Shown here in pieces: positions 35,601 through 40,695 of a stretch of 64,000 nt of DNA. The translations under genes were made by a program, and so were the position numbers. This DNA comes from Dendrophyllia cribrosa (lineage: Eukaryota > Cnidaria > Anthozoa > Scleractinia > Dendrophylliidae). Every line of letters starts with the position of its first letter. Within the stretch, counting starts at the first letter, position 1. The notes under the pieces were generated by a model, which had not been told where the DNA came from, made no database searches, and saw nothing but the letters and a program-made list of their open reading frames with translations. The stretch lies in assembly GCA_024195265.1 (NCBI GenBank), contig JAJLRJ010000008.1, positions 21,372,958 through 21,436,957 on the forward strand, in the 5' to 3' direction.

Positions 35601-37497
35601 TTTTGACTGTACAAATGTCAGACAGCGCCTAATTTGTTTCTTTACAGTCCTCTGAAGGTGAAGAGGATCAGTTTCGGATCACTCCTGATCAACTGAAATG
35701 ATCGTGTCCACTGTAGTTTTGCCGTAGCGAGACGAACCGACTGTGCCGCTTGAGCGAAGGAAGTGAACATTAAGAAGACGGACTTGGATCATTTAGATTA
35801 TTGAACGTGAAAGGTATACATTTCAGTAGCACAGCGTCTCAGTGGTTTGCCAGTTGAGTTGTAAGCTTATTGAACACAGAGGCGTTTTTGTTATTTCTTT
35901 TTAGTGGCTCGTTGACTAGCGTTTATCGAACGCGAACGATATATTTGTAGTACAAACAATCATGATATTAGCGCATTAGCGACTCGGCCGGTCTTCTCTG
36001 AAGTTCATTGATCGCGCGTGGAGGTTATGAACTTATTTTATCGGCTTGGCAATTCGCTCGTCTACTTAAAGTTCTTTTTTCAATGCGAAGGATATGTCTT
36101 GGCGGCTTGCTAGTTGAAAGTTTCTAAATTATACTGATATGTTATGCATATCTGAGGTGGTGTTTTTCAGGCGGCTTGCTGAATTGAATGTGCAAGGTGC
36201 CTTGATAGCGTATTTTTTTATTTATTTATTCAAAATGTTTGAACTCAAGTATATACGTAATAATTATGCTTCTTAGTTCAGTGTCTTGCCAGCGATTGAT
36301 CGTTTCTGGAAATTTTAACCACTTGGCGGCTTGTAAGTGAGTTCAAAGTATCGTGTTTACATTTATGTCTGATTTATATTTCATTGTATAAAAATTGATC
36401 TGATCGAACACGCAATGATTCAGCGATGTATTTTGTTTCGAATAGTCTTACGCATTTGTACGTGTAGATTTTTGATAGATGTTACGTAGAATAGACACCT
36501 TCCAGTGAACACTTGCGTCGCTGCACTTTGAATTTTATAATTCGGAATACCGTATAAACATTTATATTACTCGCCAGTCAGTGCCGATCGAGTCAGTATA
36601 TTTTTGTAGGCCTCACTGACTTCGACGGCTCTCCAGTCGAGCCGAGGCTTGAAGGAGCTTCCAAACAGGATATGGATTGGAAAAATTATGCTTGATTAAA
36701 CGGCCTCACCGGCCGGAATGTTATTTTCTTTTGCAAAATAATATTAATCTTAACAATAAGCGCTTTCATTGAAAACAACATCGCCTGACGTACCCTTTCC
36801 GATGTCGACGAACAAATTTCGTGTATTTCGCCGGCCTATTTTCCTCTGGAGCAAAATAAAGCTTTGTTACACCCTCTGTTATCGAAGAATTCTAATATCT
36901 CGTATGTTTGAGGCCACTCGCCACATAATATTGGTCCACCTCTAGCGACGTCTCTTGTCAGCTCTCTTGTTCTCTATATTCCCGCAGCAGTTTGTACAAC
37001 TATTTACGTCACAGTGTAATATGACACTGGTTTTGGCCGCGCACAAATTGGAGCCACTTTTTAGCGCCAACAACCTAACTTTGAGACCATAAAAAAAGCA
37101 TTTCGCATCGTCCCTAACACTTTAAACCTTTTATTCCAAGGTCTAAAAAGGTGAAACTTTCGATACATCAAAAAATAAATTTCATTTCATAGGCACTTTA
37201 ACCGCGCTTTGAACAACCCGACCCAGGCATTATTATAAAATGAGGTTTATAAATTAATATAAAGAATGTAAGGGTTTAGCCATCAGCTTTCCTGCTTACA
37301 AATAAAACACATCGAAGCCCTCCACATTTCATGACATTTAAGCTTTAGCTTTTGTATTTACTTAGAACTTATCGGTTGTCAAAATTTCAAATAATTTGCA
37401 ACCTCCATCTTACCTGACCGCTATATTTCCTGCGTCCTTTGTAGACTCTTCCGAAAGAACCCTCTCCAATAAGCTCTAAAACGTGGTAACGCTCCAT
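319..37497 (-). CDS. STK36: STK36 (Fused) serine/threonine kinase, 33 exons, about 1349 aa
   Basis: Cytoplasmic serine/threonine kinase of the Fused/STK36 family, known for roles in Hedgehog (GLI) signalling and in building motile cilia. I assembled it from 33 exons, every one with GT/AG borders and matching reading phase; the sum is about 1349 codons, close to the roughly 1315 residues of the vertebrate protein. The start ATG (37495-37497) opens directly into the kinase fold ([18 protein letters not shown]). The N-terminal kinase (about residues 1-259), charged linker (about 260-560) and long helical/armadillo-like C-terminal half are in the family order. The last exon reads CAC GGG TAA, with an AATAAA signal about 30 bases further on, so the gene may end at 319; the same bases also form a GTAAGG donor, so a further exon beyond the left edge cannot be excluded. 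Introns are loaded with transposons, including a Penelope insertion beside exon 3. Exon coordinates are in the block entries. Confidence 0.9.
700..890 (-). repeat. Dispersed repeat Y, copy 1
   Basis: Contains words found again at 56930-57125: ttcgttcaaagaccgcgcgc, ttgaccaacgc, ctgttttgcagtct. It makes a false small ORF. Otherwise nothing in 396-1150. Confidence 0.65.
1151..1395. mobile_element. Palindromic element with two internal direct repeats
   Basis: Ends attacatccattttgaaatc and gatttcaaaatggatgtagt are inverted repeats. Inside, a 55-60 base unit (cagcagt(g/a)cgatttattccc) is tandemly duplicated (1200-1313). Confidence 0.7.
1398..1539. repeat. Near-perfect hairpin, arms about 63 bases
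   Basis: Left arm tggtaattgaactaagtgga through tcgaac is mirrored on the right, with a 15-base GC-rich loop (tcgcgctgcgccctc region). It directly abuts the element at 1151-1395. Confidence 0.85.
1950..2240 (-). repeat. About 96-base satellite array, copy A
   Basis: Tandem copies of a unit with gaaagcta...tgagcagtactttc and ggtggttctaac...gagtcagtgga, inverted relative to arrays B-D. A partial unit also lies at 1055-1135. Confidence 0.65.
2809..3243. mobile_element. MITE with ends GGCCCCGTCCACACG
   Basis: About 36-base terminal inverted repeats (ggccccgtccacacgtatac ... gtatacgtgtggacggggcc). The interior keeps related subterminal words (gtgtggac). Non-coding. Confidence 0.85.
3586..3713. 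mobile_element. PIF/Harbinger-like MITE with TTA duplication
   Basis: 128 bases; inverted ends gggggtgtttacatga / tcatgtaaacaccccc, flanked by TTA on both sides (3583-3585, 3714-3716). A TWA duplication is typical of PIF/Harbinger. Confidence 0.8.
5153..5490. mobile_element. TTAA-flanked element, AGGGGCTATGTCA family, copy 1
   Basis: Left end gggggctatgtcatgg after TTAA (5149-5152). The body shares tccatttccatcctggccat with copy 2. The right end is diverged and stops at TTAA 5491-5494, 55 bases before STK36 exon 29's 3' end. Confidence 0.6.
5973..6150. repeat. Pyrimidine minisatellite, about 16-base unit
   Basis: About eleven copies of cctcgggtctcttcttcc. Highly strand-asymmetric (pyrimidine-rich on plus). 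It creates overlapping false ORFs on both strands. Located in an STK36 intron between exons 27 and 28. Confidence 0.85.
6222..6254 (+). repeat. Run of 33 G
   Basis: The longest homopolymer in the window. Other long runs: C25 at 2272-2296, G19 at 2489-2507, G24 at 38826-38849, G19 at 56737-56755, C25 at 59396-59420. Confidence 0.9.
6632..6906 (+). repeat. About 96-base satellite array, copy B
   Basis: Three diverged units of the same family (caggaaagtactgctcaata, tttcatttgaatcgtcaca, atttcgtccacagaat) in an STK36 intron. Confidence 0.65.
7040..7400 (+). repeat. Tandem triplication, about 150-base unit
   Basis: Units share tgtaaagcgcc(a)tgagac, gggtggggtggggagatgag and ttcatgagctgacgtccaa. 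Spacing between units is about 141-158 bases. Intronic, no coding meaning. Confidence 0.75.
8040..8400 (+). repeat. About 96-base satellite array, copy C
   Basis: Three to four diverged units (accacaggaaggcactactc, tttcattcgaatggtcacat, ttatccacag). Ends about 20 bases before STK36 exon 25. Confidence 0.65.
8860..9100. mobile_element. GC-rich palindromic element, copy 2
   Basis: Shares cggaacctctaatttcattg and gttgtttgttctattg with 10460-10822; outer ends eroded. Confidence 0.55.
9191..9424. mobile_element. TA-flanked MITE with GAGCGGTT ends
   Basis: Inverted ends gagcggttctaaattgagt / actcaattgaaaaccgctc, TA on both sides. Fragments of the same family lie at 48850-49000 and 59455-59545 (shared gtaaaaccaaaaccaa). 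Confidence 0.75.
9500..17366 (-). CDS. STK36: STK36 exons 14-23: helical C-terminal region, first part
   Basis: Exons: 17267-17366, 16515-16612, 15609-15714, 14342-14506, 14136-14208, 12717-13140, 11686-11863, 11031-11108, 10293-10405, 9500-9620. The translations are leucine-rich helices typical of armadillo/HEAT folds, for example [17 protein letters not shown] in exon 20 and [17 protein letters not shown] in exon 21. The largest is exon 19 (424 bases). Exon 18 (14136-14208, 25 codons from CKKNEF to RVSG) is the weakest call: it is needed to bridge phase 0 to phase 1 between exons 17 and 19, has a good acceptor and reads cleanly, but I cannot recognise its protein sequence. In vertebrate STK36 this part acts as the regulatory and partner-binding half. 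Confidence 0.8.
10460..10822. mobile_element. GC-rich palindromic element, copy 1
   Basis: Inner inverted words gagcgggcgagc / gctcgcccgctc, with central aacctctaatttcattggac. Copy 2 of the core is at 8860-9100 (same central words). Confidence 0.65.
11235..11640. mobile_element. Element of the CCCGGGGG-end family, intronic copy
   Basis: Words gggtatgtgcccctatgaag, cagcttagtctaggataggg and a right end ccccccccccaccccggga. Relatives: 19660-19800 and 56733-56925. It ends about 46 bases before the STK36 exon 20 donor end. Confidence 0.6.
12160..12375 (+). repeat. About 96-base satellite array, copy D
   Basis: Two almost identical 96-base units (agtactgccgaagaggtttc, atttcgtccac(a/g)gaatc), the youngest-looking array of this family in the window. 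Confidence 0.75.
13260..13790 (+). repeat. Dispersed repeat, copy 1 (STK36 intron)
   Basis: Words gatgtcatctgactattg, gcgggcaacaattttgacgt, gggaccagccattaagtg match the inverted copy near 48.3-48.7 kb. Confidence 0.6.
15085..15160 (+). repeat. tRNA-like SINE fragment
   Basis: B-box gggttcaattc (15130-15140) with tRNA-like spacing upstream (ggtctcgtgggctagcg) and a T6 run just downstream. The A-box is degenerate. It lies in an STK36 intron and is probably a SINE relic rather than a working tRNA. Confidence 0.35.
16746..17234. mobile_element. TA-flanked MITE with CAGTCAACTCTC ends
   Basis: Inverted ends cagtcaactctctctaaggc / gcttagagagagttgactg, TA on both sides; Tc1/mariner-like. The interior repeats gtccgccttagagaga several times. 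It ends 33 bases from STK36 exon 14. Confidence 0.8.
17544..17908. mobile_element. Palindromic element 11 bases after the STK36 exon 13 donor
   Basis: Arms of about 160 bases (taattgaaggctttcctgca / tgcaagaaagccttcaatta). A-T-rich loop. It begins 11-12 bases into intron 13. Confidence 0.8.
17920..22209 (-). CDS. STK36: STK36 exons 10-13: post-kinase charged linker
   Basis: Exons: 22097-22209, 19846-20107, 18823-18995, 17920-18269. Exon 10 continues the kinase end with [15 protein letters not shown]. Exon 11 is very rich in Lys, Glu and Gln (for example [16 protein letters not shown]) and should be disordered or coiled. Exon 12 begins with an acidic [10 protein letters not shown] motif. Exon 13 is acidic at first ([14 protein letters not shown]) and then turns into regular amphipathic helices ([19 protein letters not shown]), which marks the beginning of the helical C-terminal half. 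Phases join exactly: 0, 1, 0, 2. The donor of exon 13 lies 11 bases from a 365-base palindrome. Family membership follows from position in the gene; the linker itself has little sequence conservation. Confidence 0.8.
18635..18680 (-). ncRNA. Decayed hammerhead-like motif in an STK36 intron
   Basis: CTGATAA (one change from CUGANGA), a stem GACTA...TAGTC, then AAAACGTCGCGATC. It looks like a mutated Penelope terminal ribozyme; the G-to-A change in the core should abolish cleavage. Confidence 0.4.
19046..19288. mobile_element. Palindromic MITE upstream of STK36 exon 12
   Basis: Ends atcactaaactgttagcaccc / gggtgctaacagtttagtgat; long arms continue through aattttgggcttgctcac. It sits 50 bases upstream of the exon 12 acceptor. 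Confidence 0.8.
20196..21644. mobile_element. Palindromic element carrying a RecQ-like helicase fragment
   Basis: Outer inverted repeats tagtccattttacagt (20196-20211) and actgtaaaatggtcta (21629-21644). A second inverted pair lies inside (gagaggcgaagaaacgcctg near 20534 against its complement near 21530). The interior holds a helicase gene fragment on the minus strand. It lies in STK36 intron 10. Confidence 0.6.
21139..21472 (-). pseudogene. RecQ-family helicase fragment with frameshift
   Basis: Two minus-strand frames complement each other: one gives [17 protein letters not shown] (the region before the ATP site), the other [19 protein letters not shown] with a Walker A motif (GFGKS). A frameshift joins them. 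Only the start of the helicase core is present, so it cannot be functional. Probably captured or carried by the surrounding element. Confidence 0.65.
22563..37497 (-). CDS. STK36: STK36 exons 1-9: protein kinase domain
   Basis: Exons on the minus strand: 37414-37497, 32346-32486, 27573-27650, 27066-27196, 26516-26564, 26197-26264, 25373-25463, 23329-23370, 22563-22656. Seen in the translation: glycine loop GEGSFGRV (about residues 11-18), ATP-binding lysine in VVALK (K33), catalytic loop HRDMKPQN (D125), DFG at about 143-145, then [10 protein letters not shown] of the activation segment and the [12 protein letters not shown] helix. All catalytic residues are present, so an active kinase is expected. 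Exon 6 ends with DLW and the donor GTCTGT; exon 7 restores W-S-V-G-C. Exon 3 (26 residues, in-frame length) carries [11 protein letters not shown], and its acceptor is abutted by the Penelope insertion described separately. Intron 2 also holds an expanded tandem repeat (about 32.5-33.1 kb) and intron 1 a 1.9 kb palindromic element. Confidence 0.93.
23492..25067 (+). mobile_element. hAT-superfamily DNA transposon, degenerate
   Basis: Ends in the inverted repeat caggggtgga(t)ac / ggatccacccctg. Inside is a broken hAT-like transposase (DUF4371/ZMYM1-like). Flanks share only cttgc, so a clean 8-base target duplication is not visible. It lies in STK36 intron 7. Confidence 0.7.
23902..24730 (+). 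pseudogene. Broken hAT / ZMYM1-like transposase
   Basis: Two overlapping frames: 23902-24132 (reads [20 protein letters not shown] and FEFPAS, resembling the N-terminal part) and 23912-24730. The second carries the DUF4371-type core: [56 protein letters not shown] and [11 protein letters not shown], then diverges and stops. The family normally continues several hundred residues to a C-terminal dimerisation domain, which is missing. Frameshift and truncation make it dead. Confidence 0.75.
25118..25290 (-). repeat. Dispersed repeat X, copy 1
   Basis: Shares aatttccggcggaaatgagc, ggggcggccatttggaagac and tctcaaattttactgcacat with copies 2 and 3, in the opposite orientation. Confidence 0.8.
25782..26185. 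mobile_element. Palindromic element 11 bases after the STK36 exon 6 donor
   Basis: 404 bases with arms of about 165 bases (ccaatatcacgctagcatg / catgctagcgtgatattgg). It begins 11 bases into intron 6. Confidence 0.8.
26752..27035. repeat. Minisatellite, 30-base unit, about nine copies
   Basis: Unit ctcactgagctcgacttctg followed by attgcgctctgcg-type sequence. Because 30 is a multiple of three, both strands stay open, giving repeat peptides that are artefacts. It lies between STK36 exons 4 and 5, starting 31 bases after exon 4. Confidence 0.85.
27785..27818 (-). ncRNA. Hammerhead-ribozyme-like motif, Penelope left end
   Basis: Exact inverted counterpart of the right-end motif, in the 3' region of the left copy. 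On this strand it would be transcribed within the STK36 pre-mRNA, 135-170 bases upstream of exon 3. Confidence 0.5.
27914..29935 (-). CDS. Penelope-like RT / GIY-YIG endonuclease, left copy (5'-truncated)
   Basis: Reverse transcriptase of the Penelope clade fused to a GIY-YIG endonuclease. The frame is open for 673 codons from just after a stop at 29936-29938, right at the inverted junction, so the N-terminus is missing and no natural start is visible; the first ATG is at 29377. Upstream of that ATG the frame gives RT finger residues [17 protein letters not shown]. Counting from the ATG: palm motif A TMDITSLY (D38), motif [19 protein letters not shown] (about 95-112), motif C YIDD (135-138), a Cys-rich CTRTRCNTC segment, then the endonuclease core VIYCITC...[20 protein letters not shown]. 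All expected catalytic residues are present. No internal stop or frameshift. Confidence 0.88.
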   Translation of the reverse strand: MDNSNTSEKDVFETLNVRKSKWTPPEGQFSSLDFFVKKCRHDVQKLKFNRHTKISNLSTGEWAALKSLSKRRDIVIKAADKGGAVVVWRTDLYRQEAFRQLSDTAFYAKVDKDLTSTNQKIVKETIQDLITKQQLPVTANNLIITTPRTSRVYFKPKIHKPNNPGRPIVSTCSCPTELISSYLDKIMAPIVKSLPSYIKDTNHALEIFRDFSFASENKLIFTMDITSLYTVIPNDEGLQALKYFFDQRSIQNPSSETLLRLAELVLTLNCFSFSQNYYKQVNGVAMGTKMGPSYANLFVGHIEDKFFNQYHGTKPELYGRYIDDCIGATSSSKEELNQFITSVNTFHPALKYTWEISETSVAFLDINISINGNSLSTSVHYKPTDSHSYLLHSSSHPSHVKNAIPYSQFLRLRRLCSDDSDFSNKSEEMCQFFKKRGYPDSVVNTGQQRAQQIDRQSALQTPQKEENERIPFTLTFHPHNNTVKSIILKNFKLLQNDPETGRIFSQPPLISFKRDKNIGNFLVTSALKSDDVPGTFKCTRTRCNTCPFIHNADKITGPKRSIKITDRFTCTSVNVIYCITCTFCKKIYIGETGRRLGDRFREHLRDVEKNDKDASKPVARHFNLTNHSKQHMTICGLSLHQGNTESRKNLEQKIIFQIGTLKPHGINERFSFN
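29948..31411 (+). CDS. Penelope-like RT / GIY-YIG endonuclease, right copy (5'-truncated)
   Basis: 487-codon frame identical in protein sequence to the same part of the left copy, reading in the opposite direction. It starts at the ATG inside the palm domain ([14 protein letters not shown]) and therefore lacks the RT fingers; on its own it cannot encode a full reverse transcriptase. Motifs A (TMDITSLY), B and C (YIDD) and the GIY-YIG domain ([11 protein letters not shown]) are intact. The ATG is an internal methionine of the full protein, not a natural start. Its 3' flank carries a hammerhead-like motif. Confidence 0.85.
   Translation: MAPIVKSLPSYIKDTNHALEIFRDFSFASENKLIFTMDITSLYTVIPNDEGLQALKYFFDQRSIQNPSSETLLRLAELVLTLNCFSFSQNYYKQVNGVAMGTKMGPSYANLFVGHIEDKFFNQYHGTKPELYGRYIDDCIGATSSSKEELNQFITSVNTFHPALKYTWEISETSVAFLDINISINGNSLSTSVHYKPTDSHSYLLHSSSHPSHVKNAIPYSQFLRLRRLCSDDSDFSNKSEEMCQFFKKRGYPDSVVNTGQQRAQQIDRQSALQTPQKEENERIPFTLTFHPHNNTVKSIILKNFKLLQNDPETGRIFSQPPLISFKRDKNIGNFLVTSALKSDDVPGTFKCTRTRCNTCPFIHNADKITGPKRSIKITDRFTCTSVNVIYCITCTFCKKIYIGETGRRLGDRFREHLRDVEKNDKDASKPVARHFNLTNHSKQHMTICGLSLHQGNTESRKNLEQKIIFQIGTLKPHGINERFSFN
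31507..31540 (+). ncRNA. Hammerhead-ribozyme-like motif, Penelope right end
   Basis: Core reads CCGACGA, a stem-loop GGGC-tagc-GCTC, then CGAAAC and GTC. This is the order of a minimal hammerhead (CUGANGA, stem II, GAAA, UH) except for C in place of U at the second core position. Eukaryotic Penelope-like elements are known to carry hammerheads in their terminal repeats. Whether this variant cuts is unknown. Confidence 0.5.
32514..33966. mobile_element. Palindromic element expanded by an internal tandem repeat
   Basis: Left end cagttaaacctctattattg and right end gacaggttgactgtatta match the ends of small TA-flanked elements elsewhere in the window (for example 50797-50971). The interior word gaggtgtc(c/t)gtattata has multiplied into a tandem array (32575-33062). 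Confidence 0.55.
32575..33062. repeat. Minisatellite, about 17-18 base unit, more than 25 copies
   Basis: Unit tattatagaggtgtccg with variants (gtatccata, gtgtctgta). It derives from the end sequence of the surrounding palindromic element and lies in STK36 intron 2, about 90 bases upstream of exon 2. Confidence 0.85.
34311..34749. mobile_element. PIF/Harbinger-like MITE with TTA duplication
   Basis: Inverted ends agccgcggctacacgtgcga / tgtagccgcggct, about 45-50 bases long, flanked by TTA (34308-34310, 34750-34752). In STK36 intron 1. Confidence 0.8.
34801..35182. mobile_element. TTAA-flanked element, AGGGGCTATGTCA family, copy 2
   Basis: Inverted ends aggagctatgtcatggtga / atggtgacatagcccct, flanked by TTAA on both sides (34797-34800, 35183-35186). 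Confidence 0.8.
35321..37200. mobile_element. 1.9 kb palindromic-ended element with internal degenerate repeats
   Basis: Ends aaagtgcctatgaaatgaa / ttcatttcataggcacttt are inverted repeats at TTAA sites. Subterminal blocks are also inverted (gtggctccaatttttggag near 35463 against ggagccactttttagc near 37050). The interior shows about eight imperfect copies of a roughly 90-110 base unit built round cggcttg(c/g)(t/c)agttgaaagtt. No coding frame. It fills most of STK36 intron 1, ending about 210 bases from exon 1. Confidence 0.7.
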
Positions 37498-37984
37498 TTT
37501 AGGAATAAACTACAAGCCTAAACCGTGTATTTTGCTGATCAAGAGAATTGAAATGTCCGAGTGTTGATTTTGAGCTCAAACCTTGCCGCCATCTTGAGTA
37601 AAGAACCGAAGATACTGGAAACGAGGTTTTGAAATTTCCAGTGGGGTAGGGTGGGGAAGTGGAACATTGAAAATTCTGAACTTGAAGCAATAAAAATTAC
37701 TCGAAAAACAGAATAAGCGGGGTATTATCGGAGACTAAAGAGATGAATAAAGAAAATTGACAAGAAAGCCTAGACATGTTGGTAGGGAAGGACGGAAGGT
37801 CTCACGACCACATATTTATTGTTCTTGCGCGGAGGATCGGTCCCGGGAGGGTGGTTCTTTAGACTTGTTTAACTGCAAAAACCGTGGACGAAGATCCTGC
37901 TGGTTTTTCGTTGGATCTCACAGGAGGAGACCTAATCAGCTAAAATGAATCAATATACTAACGAGAAGTCCAAGGACTACTGCA

Positions 37985-38372
37985 AAGCTGATACAACGAG
38001 TAAATATATTTCAAACAATATTTCGGCTGGCCAGACCAGCCTTCTTCAGGTTATAAGATGTTACTAAATTATAAAATGAAAATACATTATATAAAGGAGA
38101 ATGTCGCAATACATATTTAAAAAAAGAGGAGGGGCGGAAATGACCTACAAGATAATAAAGATAAGGCTAGTATACGTAAACTACAATTCATCACGTTTGT
38201 TCAACCCACGTGGTTCTAGTGTTTTCGCTCTATCTATTAAATAATGGCTTCTCTGGTTCTTTAGACATCGTTTCAATGCTGGGCAAAGCCATTCCACTGC
38301 AAAAGGCTCTGTTTTCTTGGAATATATAAAAGTCAATTCATGTCGGAAATTTAAAAAAAAACTAAAAAACAC
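37985..38372 (-). mobile_element. Penelope-like element 3' fragment between STK36 and the SR gene
   Basis: Minus-strand frame 38181-38372 reads like the C-terminal tail of a Penelope endonuclease ORF (LKRCLKNQRSHYLIDRAKTL, ending GLNKRDEL). It is followed about 150 bases later by a hammerhead motif, as in the other copies. Everything 5' of the tail is missing. Confidence 0.55.
38014..38052 (-). ncRNA. Hammerhead-ribozyme motif in the Penelope fragment
   Basis: Perfect CUGAAGA core (38049-38043), a 6-bp stem II GGCTGG/CCAGCC, GAAA (38024-38021), then TATT. It is the best-formed hammerhead candidate in the window. Confidence 0.6.
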
Positions 38373-38815
38373 CAGAATCTTGTTTTGTGGGCATCACTCA
38401 AATTCACTTTCACCAATTCCTGTCATATTTTTTCCGTTCAGTTCCCTGTAAGGTATTGCGATACCTGTGCCAAGGGTCATTTTAGATTTTAGTACCCTAA
38501 GTGGTGTTTTGACCCCTATGTAAGGTACAACAATCACCATCTTTTTTTTTATAGGAGTCCCCTCCCCACCCCCTGGTGATGAAGTGCTCCAAAATGGTGA
38601 CATCACCCCTGAGATAGTGATTTCTTTTTTTTCTTGGGCAACAGTACCTCTTTCAATTAGACTTGGGGCAAGTTTAGCCAGTTACCTTCAGGAGTGCTTC
38701 CATTTAACAAACAAGTTGTTGGAAATTTCATGTACATGCCAACTGTCAGATTTCCAATGAAAGCACCCCATCTTATTATTTGTTGTTTGTTTTTTATTTA
38801 GTTATTTCTTTTTTT

Positions 38816-38846
<31 letters not shown>

Positions 38847-38924
38847 GGGTACTTGAAGTTAGTTTTGGTGAAAAAAAATCTCCCAAAGAACGAACGCAAT
38901 TCTAATTTCGTGTTGGTTGTCCTG

Positions 38925-39066
38925 TGGTTTATGTGCAGTAAAATTTGAGATTTTTTGATGGCCGGTCTTCCAAATGGCCGCCCCTATTGTTTTTTTTTTT
39001 CAGGGGCTCATTTCCGCCGGAAATTCCTTCGAACGCGTCTCCATAATCTGTGATTACTGCTAGTTA
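38925..39066 (+). repeat. Dispersed repeat X, copy 2
   Basis: Same words in plus orientation; ends ctgctagttataaa. It lies just downstream of the SRSF3-like 3' end. Confidence 0.8.
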
Positions 39067-39128
39067 TAAAAAGTCTGAAACCTGGGTGGATAGAAGTATA
39101 CAGAGACAAAAGTAACAGCAAAATGCAC

Positions 39129-39134
39129 TTTAAT
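39129..39134 (-). terminator. Candidate poly(A) signal of the SRSF3-like gene
   Basis: ATTAAA on the minus strand about 1.56 kb after the stop codon, giving a long last exon. It is a variant signal; other sites nearer the stop are possible. Confidence 0.25.
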
Positions 39135-39317
39135 AGCATACACACAAAAAAATACAAACTTAACTTTAAAGTACAGCTACAAAAAAGGATAATACAGAAG
39201 ATTCATTCTACATTTTCAGCTAACTGTTGGAAAATAATTATTATAGATCATCTTGTTATTTAACTATAGCTTATTCTGTTAAAAATGGAAACAGTTTTGT
39301 CCTAGCATGAGTGTTAA

Positions 39318-39492
39318 AGGCCTACCTTCACCCAAAAGACTTTGCGGTCTTTTGTTTTTGTTTTGAAATGCTCCATTGTTCATACACGTGATCTGATTGG
39401 TTGCATGCATTCAAGCGTGAATTTCGTGTTACACAAAATTCAGCACAGAAAGTGATCACAGCGTGCACAGCATTTTGGGTGAAGGTGGGCCT
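39318..39492. mobile_element. TTAA-flanked MITE in the SRSF3-like 3' region
   Basis: Inverted ends aggcctaccttcacccaaaa / ttttgggtgaaggtgggcct between TTAA sites (39314-39317, 39493-39496). Confidence 0.75.
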
Positions 39493-40695
39493 TTAAAACT
39501 AGTGTATACATAAACAATTACTAAAGACAAAACAATATTGTTCCAAACAAAGATATCCTTGGTTATTCAATTGCCCTAATTAAGTCATAACCTCAGCATC
39601 TGGTTTCCACAAGATACAACACTTAGTGTAGTAAAAGAGTAAAAAAGGTAAAACTAGATACAAGTATTATACATTATTATGATGGAAATCGCACACTGAT
39701 TCTAACACTGACAAGTAAATTACTAAATAGGAATTGTTTACTAGAATTCACAAAGAAAAATTATGGGTCAAGACATCTTCAAAAGCAAATTATATGAATA
39801 ATTTGCAAGTAAACCAAGAAATCAAGCTGACTTCAGGACTAAAAGAGACAACTAAGATGTTGATGCTGAGGGTAAGAAGTGATTAGTGCTTCACAGAATA
39901 ACTTATAACTACTGTACAGCTGCATAAAAAAATTATACTGTACTAACTCATTGATTTTGTTGAAACTCTTCAACTAACTACTAAAATAAAGAAAACATGA
40001 AATCAGAATGAAACAACTCATGATATATGAATCAAGATCATGTACATGTAGCCATGTTCATTTTGTGTCAGTGAGTCTCTTTTGTATTCTGCAGCTCCAG
40101 AAAATCTGCAAAAGAAGACAAGAACATTCTTATAATGGTCCTGAAAAAGTACATGTAAAAGCAGAAGTTATTCAAGGCTGTATTAGATAGTAATAAAAAA
40201 TTGTAAATGTTACAGCCTATATCACTCCAGTGTGCAGACTCAGATTCTTCAAACATGATTTTCTGGCTATGATTTACTTGTCATGCTCCCCCCATGATCA
40301 GGTAATTATGAAGGAAATTCACACATAAAAGAGGTCATAGCTTAAAAACATTGGCTTCCTGAAATATAAAAATCCATAAAGATCTCAGTGCTATGTGAAG
40401 AAACAATATTTTTTCAAACATGATTTGCCAGTTATGATTCGCATGTCATGATTGTTTCTGTTTCTGTTGTTTCGGTTTCTCTTTTTTTTTCAGGAAATAA
40501 GAATTTACTTTTTGAGCTTATTTTATGGGCAAATTCCTTTAACACTGTATTATTTTGGACAAATCATGAAGGGTGAATCATCAGTGAATCATGTTTGAAA
40601 AACCAGTCTGTGCACACTGCAGTGTAATTGTCTGTAAGGAAAAACATTACCAAAGAAAGTACACCTGATGAATACCTTTTTTAGAGAGAAGACAT

